DNA of 64,000 nucleotides. It comes from Erwinia sp050410775. GTDB lineage: Bacteria; Pseudomonadota; Gammaproteobacteria; Enterobacterales; Enterobacteriaceae. A program made the translations under genes and the position numbers. The notes under the pieces were generated by a model that worked only from the letters and a program-made list of their open reading frames with translations, did no database searches and had not been told where the DNA came from. Where the stretch lies: the NCBI RefSeq assembly GCF_050410775.1, contig NZ_CP191229.1. The stretch is one strand, 5' to 3'. Positions 52,783 to 61,805 of the stretch are shown here, one piece after another. The first letter of the stretch is position 1. Every line of letters begins with the position of its first letter.

Positions 52783-52866
52783 ACCGGCAGAAAGCGGTAA
52801 CCAGGAGCGGAACCGCCGCGCTGTAGAGCGCTTTCTGCCGCCGTTACCGGCGTACCCTGACGCCCG

Positions 52867-54033
52867 TCAGCGCCCGGACGGCACGGGCAGTAAGCGCTCC
52901 GCAAGCTGGCACCAGAACGTCACGCCCTCAGGGATGATTTCATCGTTAAAGTCGTAGCTTGCGTTATGCAGAGGCGCTGAGGGTGTGGCACCATCGGCGC
53001 CTATCCAGAAGTAAGCGCCGGGGCAGGCTTCCAGCATGCAGGCAAAGTCTTCCGAGGCCATCGAGGGGGCAACATTCCAGTGAACCTGCGCCTCCGGCAG
53101 GATAGCCAGCGCGCAATCCCGCACCTTCTGCGCCTCGGCGGCGGGGTTATGGGTCACCGGATATTCGGTCAGGTAGGCAATCTTTCCCTCAATCCCCAGC
53201 GGCGCGGTGAAGGTGGTGACGAACTCATCGATCATCGCGCGCACCTTCTGGCGCACGTCCGTCTGCAGGCAGCGCAGCGTACCGCGCAGCACCACATTTT
53301 CAGGAATAACGTTGATCGCCTCGCCGCCGTTGATCTGGGTAATGCTGACCACGGCGGAAGCCAGCGGCGAGAGGCGCCGCGCCGGGATGGTTTGCAGCGC
53401 CAGAATAAGCTGGGCCGCCGCGACAATCGGATCGGCGCCGTTTTCCGGCATGGCGGCGTGACAGCTTTTTCCCCTCAGGGTGATCTCGAACGCGTCCAGC
53501 GAGGCCATCATCGGCCCGCTGTTGATCGCCAGATGCCCCAGCGGCAGCCCGGGCCAGTTGTGCAGACCGTAAATGGCATCCATCGGGAAGCGCCGGAACA
53601 GGCCTTCGGCCACCATTCTCCTTGCGCCGCCAAGATTCTCCTCGGCGGGCTGAAAAACAAAATGGAGCGTGCCGCTGAAGCGGCGGGTCGCGCTGAGGTG
53701 CTTTGCCGCCGCCAGCAGCATTGCGGTATGACCATCGTGACCGCAGGCGTGCATGACGCCCGGCGTGGTGGAGCGCCATGCGGGCGTTCCCCGTTCGGTC
53801 ACCGGCAGCGCATCCATGTCGGCGCGAAAGCCCAGCGTGGGGCCAGGGCCATTTTCGAGCGTGCCGACCACGCCGGTATCCGCCAGGCCGGTATGCACTG
53901 TCAGCCCGAATGAACGCAGCTGGTCCGCCACCCAGGCGGCGGTTTTCACTTCACAATAGCCGAGTTCGGGCTGGGCGTGCAGCGCCCGTCGCCAGCCAGT
54001 GGCTTCTTCTATCAGTGATGCGGGGATTGTCAT
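52867..54033 (-). CDS. M20 family amidohydrolase (hippurate hydrolase/IAA-amino acid hydrolase-like)
   Basis: Metallopeptidase-fold amidohydrolase of 388 aa from ATG 54033 (AGAGAGGAC upstream; the frame is open to 54087 but without family character). Metal ligands sit in HACGHDGHTAML near residue 97 and the general base in QPAEENLGGARRMV near 132; NGGEAINVIPENV and SEDFACML are also typical. It could deacylate an N-acyl amino acid. Its place next to hutU suggests a link with histidine-related amides, which is only a guess. Confidence 0.88.
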   Translation of the reverse strand: MTIPASLIEEATGWRRALHAQPELGYCEVKTAAWVADQLRSFGLTVHTGLADTGVVGTLENGPGPTLGFRADMDALPVTERGTPAWRSTTPGVMHACGHDGHTAMLLAAAKHLSATRRFSGTLHFVFQPAEENLGGARRMVAEGLFRRFPMDAIYGLHNWPGLPLGHLAINSGPMMASLDAFEITLRGKSCHAAMPENGADPIVAAAQLILALQTIPARRLSPLASAVVSITQINGGEAINVIPENVVLRGTLRCLQTDVRQKVRAMIDEFVTTFTAPLGIEGKIAYLTEYPVTHNPAAEAQKVRDCALAILPEAQVHWNVAPSMASEDFACMLEACPGAYFWIGADGATPSAPLHNASYDFNDEIIPEGVTFWCQLAERLLPVPSGR

Positions 54034-54222
54034 AACGTCCTCTCTCTGCCGGGCCATTCCCGATAACTGACTGGCTAAAGGTAGCATAAAGGGGAGCTGA
54101 AAGGGGGATGCGCGGAGAGATCCTGCCGCGACGCGCAGGTGATGGCCGCCCGGTTGACGCGGGACGGCCTGCCGGTCTGAGCCTTTACATGGAAGGTATT
54201 AACGCCGCGTTGACCGGTGCAG

Positions 54223-55908
54223 TCAGCGCGCCATCGGCAGATTAAGCCCGTGTCTGGCCGCACACGCCTGGGCCTGGTCGTAACCTGCATCAGCATGGCG
54301 CATCACGCCCGTCGCTGGATCGTTCCACAGTACGCGCGCCAGGCGGCTATCCGCTTCCGGCGTACCGTCACAGACAATCACCATACCGGCATGCTGCGAA
54401 AAGCCCATTCCCACGCCGCCGCCGTGGTGCAGGCTGACCCAGGTGGCACCGCCTGCGGTATTGAGCAGCGCGTTGAGCAGCGGCCAGTCGGAAACGGCGT
54501 CTGAGCCATCTTTCATCGCCTCCGTTTCGCGGTTAGGGGAAGCGACGGAACCGCAGTCCAGATGATCGCGGCCAATCACGACCGGCGCCTTCAGCTCGCC
54601 GTTACGGACCATCTCGTTAAAAGCGAGCCCCGCGAGGTGGCGCTCCCCCAGCCCCAGCCAGCAGATGCGGGCGGGCAGCCCCTGAAAGGCGATGCGCTCG
54701 CGGGCCATCTCCAGCCAGCGGTGCAGGTTTTTATTATCCGGAAACAGCGTTTTCAGGCGCGCATCGGTTTTATAAATGTCCTCAGGATCGCCGGAGAGCG
54801 CCACCCAGCGGAACGGGCCTTTGCCTTCGCAGAACAGGGGACGGATATAGGCGGGAACGAAGCCGGGGAAGTCAAAGGCGTTGGTCACCCCTTCATCCAG
54901 CGCGACCTGGCGGATATTGTTGCCGTAATCCACGGTCGGCACGCCCATATGGCAGAAGTCGAGCATCGCCTGAACGTGTACGGCCATTGAGGCTCTGGCC
55001 GCCTGTTCCACCGCTTTTGGCTCGCTTTGACGCGCCGCTTCCCAGCGAGCGAGGCTCCATCCCGCCGGAAGATAGCCGTTAATGGGATCGTGCGCCGAGG
55101 TCTGGTCGGTGACGATATCCGGCTTCATGCCGCCCGCCTTCGCCCGTTTCACCAGTTCCGGCAGGATCTCCGCCGCGTTGCCCAGCAGGCCTACCGAAAT
55201 GGCGCGTTTTTCTTTGCAGGCCCGGTCAATCTTTGCCAGCGCGTCGTCAAGGGTAAGGGCTTTTTCATCGAGATAGCGGGTGCGAAGCCGAAAATCGATG
55301 CGCGACTTTTGGCATTCAATCGCCAGCACGGAAGCGCCGGCCAGCACGCCCGCCAGCGGCTGTGCGCCGCCCATGCCACCCAGCCCGGCGGTCAGTATCC
55401 ATTTGCCGCTGAGGTCGCCGTGATAGTGCTGGCGGCCCGCTTCGGCAAAGGTTTCAAAGGTGCCCTGCACAATGCCCTGCGCACCGATATATATCCAGGA
55501 TCCGGCGGTCATCTGGCCGTACATCATCAGCCCGGCCCGATCGAGCTCGTGAAAGTGATCCCATGTCGCCCAGTGCGGCACGAGGTTAGAGTTAGCAATC
55601 AGCACGCGCGGGGCCTCCGCATGGGTACGAAACACCCCCACCGGCTTGCCGGACTGCACCAGCAGCGTCTCATCCGGCTGCAAGGCCCTGAGGGCGCGCA
55701 GGATCGCTTCAAAGCAGGCCCAGTTGCGGGCGGCTTTACCGATGCCGCCGTAAACCACCAGATCCTCAGGACGCTCGGCCACATCCGGGTCAAGGTTGTT
55801 CTGAATCATGCGATACGCCGCCTCAATCAGCCAGTTGGCGCAGTGCAACTCGCTGCTGTGGGGCGCACGAACTTCACGGGGCAGGGCGTTGTTTTCAGGG
55901 TCATTCAT
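54223..55908 (-). CDS. hutU: Urocanate hydratase HutU
   Basis: NAD-dependent enzyme that hydrates urocanate to imidazolonepropionate, the second step of histidine degradation. The 561 aa match the family. The NAD-binding loop is AGLGGMGGAQPL near residue 175; the C-terminal conserved block SLHHGGGVGMGFSQHAGMV and the YGNNIRQVALDEG segment are intact. ATG 55908 follows AAGGA. It lies 24 bp downstream of hutH, so the two form one operon driven from the divergent hutC region. Confidence 0.96.
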   Translation of the reverse strand: MNDPENNALPREVRAPHSSELHCANWLIEAAYRMIQNNLDPDVAERPEDLVVYGGIGKAARNWACFEAILRALRALQPDETLLVQSGKPVGVFRTHAEAPRVLIANSNLVPHWATWDHFHELDRAGLMMYGQMTAGSWIYIGAQGIVQGTFETFAEAGRQHYHGDLSGKWILTAGLGGMGGAQPLAGVLAGASVLAIECQKSRIDFRLRTRYLDEKALTLDDALAKIDRACKEKRAISVGLLGNAAEILPELVKRAKAGGMKPDIVTDQTSAHDPINGYLPAGWSLARWEAARQSEPKAVEQAARASMAVHVQAMLDFCHMGVPTVDYGNNIRQVALDEGVTNAFDFPGFVPAYIRPLFCEGKGPFRWVALSGDPEDIYKTDARLKTLFPDNKNLHRWLEMARERIAFQGLPARICWLGLGERHLAGLAFNEMVRNGELKAPVVIGRDHLDCGSVASPNRETEAMKDGSDAVSDWPLLNALLNTAGGATWVSLHHGGGVGMGFSQHAGMVIVCDGTPEADSRLARVLWNDPATGVMRHADAGYDQAQACAARHGLNLPMAR

Positions 55909-55932
55909 GATGAAGTCCTTAACGTCAGGGAA

Positions 55933-57477
55933 TTAACGTGCGTTACCCGGCAGCAGTGCCGCGACGGCGGCGGGCCACTCCTCACGGCTTGCCCACAGGC
56001 GCATCTCTTCGATATCTGGCGCGAGCAGGCGATCCTTATCCAGAAAGGCGACGCGCTGACGCAGGGCGGCAAGCTCCTTCTCAAGCAGAGGCGAGCTCTG
56101 TAGCGGGCGATGAAAGTCGATGCCCTGGGCGGCGGCCATCGCTTCAATGCCCACCACCGCCGCCGTGTTGAAACACATCGCGCCGAGCCGCCGCGCCGCA
56201 TAGGTCGCCATGGAGACGTGATCTTCCTGATTGGCTGAGGTGGGCAGACTGTCGACGCTGCCGGGATGCGCCAGCGATTTATTTTCCGAAGCGAGCGCTG
56301 CCGCCGTCACCTGCGCGATCATAAAGCCGGAATTCACCCCGCCATCGTTGACTAAAAAGGGCGGCAGGCCGGAAAGCCCGGAGTCGAGCAGCAGGGCCAT
56401 ACGGCGCTCCGATATGGCGCCGATTTCGGCAATGGCCAGGGCAATAATGTCGGCGGCGAAGGCGACCGGCTCGGCGTGAAAATTGCCGCCGGAGATGACG
56501 TCGCCGCTTTCGCTGAACACCAGCGGATTATCGGAGGCGGCATTAGCTTCCGTTTGCAGCACGCGGGCGGCATGATTGAGGTTATCCAGGCAGGCGCCCA
56601 TCACCTGCGGCACGCAGCGGATGGAATAGGGGTCCTGCACGCGTCCGCAGTTTGCGTGGGAGGTGAGGATCTCACTGCCTTCCAGCAGTGAAGCGACGGC
56701 GGCGGCGACGGCGATCTGTCCCGGCTGCCCGCGTGCTTCATGAATACGGTGGTCATAAGGTTTGACTGAGCCTTTAATCGCCTCCAGCGACAGCGCCCCT
56801 GCCACCAGCCCGGCGGCAAAAACGCGTTCGCCCTCGAACAGTCCGCGCAGCGCCAGCGCGGTGGAAACCTGAGTACCGTTCAGCAGCGCCAGCCCCTCTT
56901 TTGGCGCCAGCACAAAGGGCGCAAGGCCGGCCAGCGCCAGCCCTGCTGTCGCAGACATCAGTTCGCCTTTAACCCGTACCTGGCCTTCGCCCAGCAGCAT
57001 CAGGGAGAGATGAGCCAGCGGAGCTAAATCACCGGATGCGCCAACGGACCCTTTCTCGGGGATACAGGGCATGACGCCCGCATTAAACAGCGTCAGCAGG
57101 CCATCGATCAACGCCATTCTCACGCCGGAATGGCCGCGAGCCAGGCTGATAATTTTGGTCGCCATGATCACGCGAACCACGTTATCCGGCAGTAGATCGC
57201 CAATCCCCACGCTGTGAGAAAGCACCAGGTTACGCTGCAACTCCGCCAGGCGCTGCGCCGGGATGGTGGTCTGCGCCAGCTTGCCGAAGCCGGTGTTAAT
57301 TCCGTAGGTTACCTTCCCGGCGTTAACGATCGCCTCCACGGTTTCCCGCGCTTTCAGTACGCTGCTGCGGGCCCGATCGTCCAGCGTAAGCCTGATGTTG
57401 CCGCCATAGATAAGCTTCAGCGTCGCCAGCGAGACCTTCCCGGGAATAAGGTGGCAACAATGTGGGGCTACTGGCAT
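55933..57477 (-). CDS. hutH: Histidine ammonia-lyase HutH
   Basis: Removes ammonia from L-histidine to give urocanate. The start at 57477 has AGGAG upstream and gives 514 aa. The MIO cofactor forms from Ala-Ser-Gly in GSVGASGDLAPLAHL near residue 143; other blocks are YGINTGFGKLA near 53, NGTQVSTAL, QDPYSIRCVPQVMG and SNPLVF-like SDNPLVF. First gene of hutHU. A HutC-like site overlaps its 5' side. Confidence 0.97.
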   Translation of the reverse strand: MPVAPHCCHLIPGKVSLATLKLIYGGNIRLTLDDRARSSVLKARETVEAIVNAGKVTYGINTGFGKLAQTTIPAQRLAELQRNLVLSHSVGIGDLLPDNVVRVIMATKIISLARGHSGVRMALIDGLLTLFNAGVMPCIPEKGSVGASGDLAPLAHLSLMLLGEGQVRVKGELMSATAGLALAGLAPFVLAPKEGLALLNGTQVSTALALRGLFEGERVFAAGLVAGALSLEAIKGSVKPYDHRIHEARGQPGQIAVAAAVASLLEGSEILTSHANCGRVQDPYSIRCVPQVMGACLDNLNHAARVLQTEANAASDNPLVFSESGDVISGGNFHAEPVAFAADIIALAIAEIGAISERRMALLLDSGLSGLPPFLVNDGGVNSGFMIAQVTAAALASENKSLAHPGSVDSLPTSANQEDHVSMATYAARRLGAMCFNTAAVVGIEAMAAAQGIDFHRPLQSSPLLEKELAALRQRVAFLDKDRLLAPDIEEMRLWASREEWPAAVAALLPGNAR

Positions 57478-57487
57478 GGTACACTCC

Positions 57488-57499
57488 TGTATAGACAAG
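57488..57499. promoter_or_regulatory. Candidate HutC operator 1 (hutH side)
   Basis: TGTATAGACAAG; its complement CTTGTCTATACA equals the core of operator 2. It lies about 11 bp upstream of the hutH start, where a repressor would block transcription or initiation. Confidence 0.6.
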
Positions 57500-57591
57500 G
57501 TTGGGGGCAGCATTCCTTAACGGGCAAAACGGATGCGGCAGGCGCCGCGGACAACAAGATGCTCTTTTGCAGTCAAACAGAAGTGTATATG

Positions 57592-57604
57592 CTTGTCTAT
57601 ACAA
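57592..57604. promoter_or_regulatory. Candidate HutC operator 2
   Basis: CTTGTCTATACAA, an imperfect palindrome close to the CTTGTATATACAAG type HutC site known in other proteobacteria. It lies in the middle of the hutH-hutC divergent region, which has no other gene. Confidence 0.65.
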
Positions 57605-57751
57605 TTAGCCGCGCTTGTAGCGCGGATCACGAAAATTTTGCCGGGCCCGTTGCCTTCCTCTCCTCTAACGGTGGGATGGGATGGAAAAATACTTTCTAAT
57701 CATTGTATTAAGCGAATGTTCCGGATGCGTTACTAACGCATCCCCTTTCCG

Positions 57752-57767
57752 GGATGTCTATACATCC
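57752..57767. promoter_or_regulatory. Candidate HutC operator 3 (hutC side)
   Basis: GGATGTCTATACATCC shares the core TGTCTATACA with operators 1 and 2 and has perfect 6-bp arms. It lies about 50 bp before the hutC start, which fits autoregulation. Confidence 0.6.
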
Positions 57768-57818
57768 GCGCGGGCAGCCCGTAAACTGGCCGCTTTCATA
57801 GAGATAAAGGAAAAGCGT

Positions 57819-58574
57819 ATGGCCGACCAGACTGCCGTTTCGCAACTCTCGGCCGCGATGAGCGATCGGCCAGCGCCTATCTATCAGCGCGTCAAGCAGG
57901 CGATCGTCAGCCAGATTGCCGAAGGCATCTGGAAGCCTAACCAGCGGGTGCCGTCGGAAAGTGAGCTGGTGAATGAGCTTGGGGTCAGCCGGATGACCAT
58001 CAACCGTGCGCTGCGGGAGCTGACCAGCGAAGGCTATCTGCTACGCATGCAGGGCGTGGGCACCTTTGTGGCCGAAAATAAAGGCTACACGGCGATGCTT
58101 GAGGTGCATAACATCGCGGACGAGATCGCCCAGCGCGGTCATCGCCACAGTTGTAAAATCATCACGCTGGCGGAAATTAAGGCCGATCCTGAACAGGCTT
58201 CGGTGCTCGGACTTCCTTCAGGACATCCGGTTTTTCATTCGGTGATTGTGCATTATGAAAACGATCTGCCGGTGCAGCTGGAAGATCGCCTGGTTAACCC
58301 ACAGGTCGCGGTGGATTATCTCAGGCAGGATTATCAGCACCAGACGCCCTATATTTACCTGATGCGGGTCGCGCCGCTGACGGCGGGAGAGCATATTGTT
58401 GAGGCGGTTCTGCCGGATCGCCAGCAGTGTGGCTACCTGTCGCTGGACGCGAACGAGCCCTGTCTGCTGATCCGTCGCCAGACCTGGAGCGGAACGAAAA
58501 TCGTTACCTGGGCAAAGCTGCTCTATCCCGGCTCGCGCTATAAGCTGCTGGGGCGTTTTAAGGGGCATGGCTGA
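57819..58574 (+). CDS. hutC: Histidine utilization repressor HutC
   Basis: GntR-family repressor that releases DNA on binding urocanate. The start MADQTAVSQL at 57819 has AAAGGAAA before it and gives 251 aa; an in-frame start at 57681 would read through the operator region and is unlikely. The winged HTH spans residues 20-90 (RVPSESELVNELGVSRMTIN, RALRELTSEG), and a UTRA effector domain follows. Convergent with hutD, 15 bp apart. Confidence 0.93.
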   Translation: MADQTAVSQLSAAMSDRPAPIYQRVKQAIVSQIAEGIWKPNQRVPSESELVNELGVSRMTINRALRELTSEGYLLRMQGVGTFVAENKGYTAMLEVHNIADEIAQRGHRHSCKIITLAEIKADPEQASVLGLPSGHPVFHSVIVHYENDLPVQLEDRLVNPQVAVDYLRQDYQHQTPYIYLMRVAPLTAGEHIVEAVLPDRQQCGYLSLDANEPCLLIRRQTWSGTKIVTWAKLLYPGSRYKLLGRFKGHG

Positions 58575-58589
58575 CCGGAAGGGCCTCCT

Positions 58590-59159
58590 TTACTCAGGTT
58601 CCACACCCTGCGGCTTTGTCCTGATTTCCCCATACAGAAGCAGGGCATCGCCGCAGGCCGTCAGGCGCAGCGTCGCGCCACTTTCCCACCAGGCGCCCTG
58701 ACCTTTTCTCAGAACGCTATCCTCCAGCTGCCATTTCCCCGTCAGTACACAGAGCACACCTGCTTCCCGGGTAGAAAAAACAAAGGATTCACGGCAACAC
58801 GAGACGGCAGCCTGATGCGTTGTCCGCCGCGCCATAATATTAAAACCGGTACTGCCTCCGCCTGCCAGGCGCGCAAAAACTTCATCTTCTCCGGCAAAGG
58901 CGAAAGGGCAGCCAGGCCGCAGCGACTGGCTGTATTTCTCTCTGGCAGTCAGCGTCACGCCGTCTCCCTCCACCAGCGTGATAATCCGGTCCACGCCCGG
59001 AAACAGGGAGAAGGTCCCATCGCGGGCGAGCGTGGCAATACTCAGACGCCAACTGAACGTTTTGCCGCCAGGCGGGAAGCTGATAATTTGCTGAGTTTCG
59101 CCGCCGCCGTTGCGCCAGAGGCTGCGGGGTAACGTGCTGCTGTCGAAAAAGTGGATCAT
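58590..59159 (-). CDS. hutD: HutD family protein
   Basis: Cupin-like protein of 189 aa that accompanies hut genes; in Pseudomonas it appears to limit hut expression and is thought to sense a pathway intermediate. Visible family blocks: LPRSLWRNGGGETQQI at the N-terminus, FSWRLSIATLARDGTFSLFP and GVDRIITLVEGDG. It starts inside the hutF stop (ATGA overlap), so hutF and hutD are one operon. Confidence 0.9.
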   Translation of the reverse strand: MIHFFDSSTLPRSLWRNGGGETQQIISFPPGGKTFSWRLSIATLARDGTFSLFPGVDRIITLVEGDGVTLTAREKYSQSLRPGCPFAFAGEDEVFARLAGGGSTGFNIMARRTTHQAAVSCCRESFVFSTREAGVLCVLTGKWQLEDSVLRKGQGAWWESGATLRLTACGDALLLYGEIRTKPQGVEPE

Positions 59160-60511
59160 TGCAGCGCCGTGATGACGTCACGAAAAGCCGCATCGATCTC
59201 TGCCTGAGCCGCGTGTCTTCCAGCAGAAATCACCTTGCTGCCCGCCACAAACACCTCTTCGATCTGACCGCGATGCCCGGCAAAGAGCCAGCGGTTGAGC
59301 AGGGAGGCTGAGGGCGTTCCGCCCAGCAGGGCATCGTCAGCCAGCACCAGCCAGTCAGCCCGGTAGCCCACCCCGATCCGGCCCGTTTTGACGCCGCACG
59401 CCTGCGCACCGCCTTCCAGCGCCTGATGATAGAGCACCGTGCCTACTGAAGATTGCTGCGGGGTGACGATCCGGTTACGCCGGCGATCGCGCAGGCGCTG
59501 TCCATACTCCAGCAGGCGCAACTCCTCTACCACATCAAGAGAAACGTGGCTGTCCGATCCGATCCCCCAGCGTCCACCCTGAGCGATATAGGCGCTAGCC
59601 GGGAAGATGCCATCCCCCAGGTTCGCTTCTGTGGTAGGACAAAGACCGGCCACCGCCCGGCTGGCGGCCAGACGTGAAATCTCTGCTGTGCTGAGATGGG
59701 TGGCGTGGATCAGGCACCAGCGCGGATCGACCTCAAAGTGGTTTAACAGCCGCTCTACCGGGCGCTCGCCGCACCAGGCCAGGCAGTCAGCGACCTCTTT
59801 TTCCTGTTCAGCAATATGAATATGTACCGGCAGTCCGGCGGGGCTTGCGGCCAGCACCTCGCGCATCTGCGCTTCGCTGACGGCGCGTAAAGAGTGAAAG
59901 CAGAGGCCCTGGTTATGCAGCGGCCTGCCTTCAAGCAGCCGGTGCAGTCGCTGCTGCTGGCGGAGATAGCTATCACTGTGCTGAATAAAACGTCGCTGAC
60001 CCGCCTGCGGTGGCTGTTCGCCAAAACCGGCGTAGCTATAGAGCACCGGCAGCAACGTCTGCCCGATGCCGGCGAGTTCTGCCGCCTCAATCAGCGCGAC
60101 GAGCATGGCATCGTCCGGATAGGGTTGTCCGTCAGGATCGTGATGCAGATAGTGAAACTCCGCGACCTGGGTATAGCCTCCTTTCAGCATATCGACATAG
60201 AGGTGCGCGGCGATCGCGCCGACCTGCTCAGGCGTGAGGCGTTGCACCATCCGGTACATCATCTCCCGCCAGGTCCAGAAGCTGTCCTGAGGATCGCCAG
60301 CCACTTCCGCCAGCCCGGCCATCGCCCGCTGAAAGGCGTGGGAATGGAGGTTAGCCATGGCGGGAATAACGGTGCCGGCCAGACGTTCTGCGCCATCCGC
60401 AGCGCCATCCAGCGTCAGCGCACGGATAAATCCCTGGTCATCAACGTCAATCAATACATTCTCTTGCCACTGATCCCCTATCAGGAGACGCGGCGCAAAA
60501 TAGCTGGCCAT
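59156..60511 (-). CDS. hutF: Formimidoylglutamate deiminase HutF
   Basis: Amidohydrolase-superfamily enzyme that converts N-formimino-L-glutamate to N-formyl-L-glutamate and ammonia, the fourth step of the five-step route. From ATG 60511 (GGGGAAGC upstream) it has 451 aa; a longer frame to 60661 would overlap hutI and the operator. Metal and catalytic residues: NLHSHAFQRAMAG, HIHIAEQ, IHATHLS and GSDSHVSLD. Its presence together with a formylglutamate hydrolase defines the route. Confidence 0.94.
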   Translation of the reverse strand: MASYFAPRLLIGDQWQENVLIDVDDQGFIRALTLDGAADGAERLAGTVIPAMANLHSHAFQRAMAGLAEVAGDPQDSFWTWREMMYRMVQRLTPEQVGAIAAHLYVDMLKGGYTQVAEFHYLHHDPDGQPYPDDAMLVALIEAAELAGIGQTLLPVLYSYAGFGEQPPQAGQRRFIQHSDSYLRQQQRLHRLLEGRPLHNQGLCFHSLRAVSEAQMREVLAASPAGLPVHIHIAEQEKEVADCLAWCGERPVERLLNHFEVDPRWCLIHATHLSTAEISRLAASRAVAGLCPTTEANLGDGIFPASAYIAQGGRWGIGSDSHVSLDVVEELRLLEYGQRLRDRRRNRIVTPQQSSVGTVLYHQALEGGAQACGVKTGRIGVGYRADWLVLADDALLGGTPSASLLNRWLFAGHRGQIEEVFVAGSKVISAGRHAAQAEIDAAFRDVITALQ

Positions 60512-60535
60512 GGAGGTTGCTTCCCCGGCAGTGAG

Positions 60536-60547
60536 GTTGTATATACA
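60536..60547. promoter_or_regulatory. Candidate HutC operator 4 in the hutF-hutI divergent region
   Basis: GTTGTATATACA, followed by TATACATACTAACAAGACAA. The hexamer-rich stretch between the hutF start (60511) and hutI start (60588) is the only room for both promoters, and TTGTATATACA is close to the CTTGTATATACAAG type site. Confidence 0.6.
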
Positions 60548-60587
60548 TATACATACTAACAAGACAACAGTAAAGCCGGGAGAGGCG

Positions 60588-61805
60588 ATGCACGAAGAAC
60601 TTTGCTGCGACAGCCTGTGGTTTGGGGCCGATCTTGTCACCATGCGGGCAGGGCGGTACAACCTGATCCGGAACGGCGCTATTGCTGTCCACGGCGATAA
60701 AATTGTCTGGGTGGGACCCTATGCTGAAGCGGGCCATCTCCGGGCTGAACGGCGGCATGAGCTGGATGGCGGCATTGTCACGCCCGGGCTGGTGGACTGC
60801 CATACGCATCTGGTCTTTGGCGGCGATCGCAGCGCGGAGTTCGAGCAGCGTCTGAACGGCGCAAGCTACAGCGAAATTGCGGCGCAGGGCGGCGGCATTC
60901 TCTCTACCGTGCGGGCCACCCGACAGGCGAGCCTGACGCAGCTGGTTGCGGGCGCGCGCTTCCGGATGGAACGGCTGCTGGCGGAGGGTGTCACCACGGT
61001 GGAGATCAAGTCGGGTTATGGGCTTGACCGGGAGAGTGAGCTACGTATGCTGCGGGCCATCCGCGAGCTGGCAACTACTCTGCCGGTGCAGATCCGCGCC
61101 ACCTGCCTGGCGGCGCACGCCACGCCGCCTGAGTTCAGCGATAACCCGGATGGCTGGATCGATCTGATCTGCAACGATCTTCTGCCGCAGGTGGCGGCTG
61201 AGGGACTGGCCGACGCCGTGGACGCCTTCTGCGAGCATCTTGCGTTCTCACCACAACAGGTGACCCGACTCTTTGAGGCCGCCGTGCGGCTTGGTCTGCC
61301 CGTTAAGCTGCATGCGGAACAGCTCTCCCCGCTGGGCGGCAGCACGCTGGCGGCCCGCTTTAACGCGCTTTCCGCCGATCATCTTGAATACGCCACCGAA
61401 AGCGACGTGGCCGCCATGGCGCAGAGCGGCACCCTCGCCGTACTGCTGCCGGGAGCCTTTTATCTGCTGCGTGAAAAACAGCGGCCGCCCGTTGAGCTGT
61501 TTCGCCGTTATAAGGTGCCGATGGCGCTGGCTAGCGATGCCAATCCGGGCACCTCGCCCGCGCTGTCGTTACGGTTAATGCTGAATATGGGCTGTACATT
61601 ATTTGGTATGACGCCGGAAGAAGCGCTGGCGGGCGTCACGCTGAACGGCGCGAAAGCACTGGGGCTGGGTGATACGCAAGGATCGCTGGAACCCGGCAAA
61701 TTCGCGGATTTTGTTCACTGGCCGCTGGCGCATCCGGCGGAGCTGGCTTACTGGCTGGGCGGCGAGCTGCCCTGCAAGGTGATCTTCAGAGGAGAAGTAA
61801 GGTAA
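60588..61805 (+). CDS. hutI: Imidazolonepropionase HutI
   Basis: Zinc- or iron-dependent amidohydrolase that opens imidazolone propionate to N-formimino-L-glutamate. The start MHEELCCDSLWFGADL at 60588 has GGGAGAGG upstream and gives 405 aa; an in-frame codon at 60510 lies in the hutF start. Motifs: DCHTHLVFGGDR near residue 78, SGYGLDRE, HAEQLSPLGG near 247, DHLEYA and SDANPGTSP near 322. The next gene starts in its stop codon. Confidence 0.95.
   Translation: MHEELCCDSLWFGADLVTMRAGRYNLIRNGAIAVHGDKIVWVGPYAEAGHLRAERRHELDGGIVTPGLVDCHTHLVFGGDRSAEFEQRLNGASYSEIAAQGGGILSTVRATRQASLTQLVAGARFRMERLLAEGVTTVEIKSGYGLDRESELRMLRAIRELATTLPVQIRATCLAAHATPPEFSDNPDGWIDLICNDLLPQVAAEGLADAVDAFCEHLAFSPQQVTRLFEAAVRLGLPVKLHAEQLSPLGGSTLAARFNALSADHLEYATESDVAAMAQSGTLAVLLPGAFYLLREKQRPPVELFRRYKVPMALASDANPGTSPALSLRLMLNMGCTLFGMTPEEALAGVTLNGAKALGLGDTQGSLEPGKFADFVHWPLAHPAELAYWLGGELPCKVIFRGEVR

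Noticed and set aside
55027..56103. 358-codon plus-strand frame over hutU/hutH
   Set aside because: Antisense shadow; hutU and hutH are both unambiguous.
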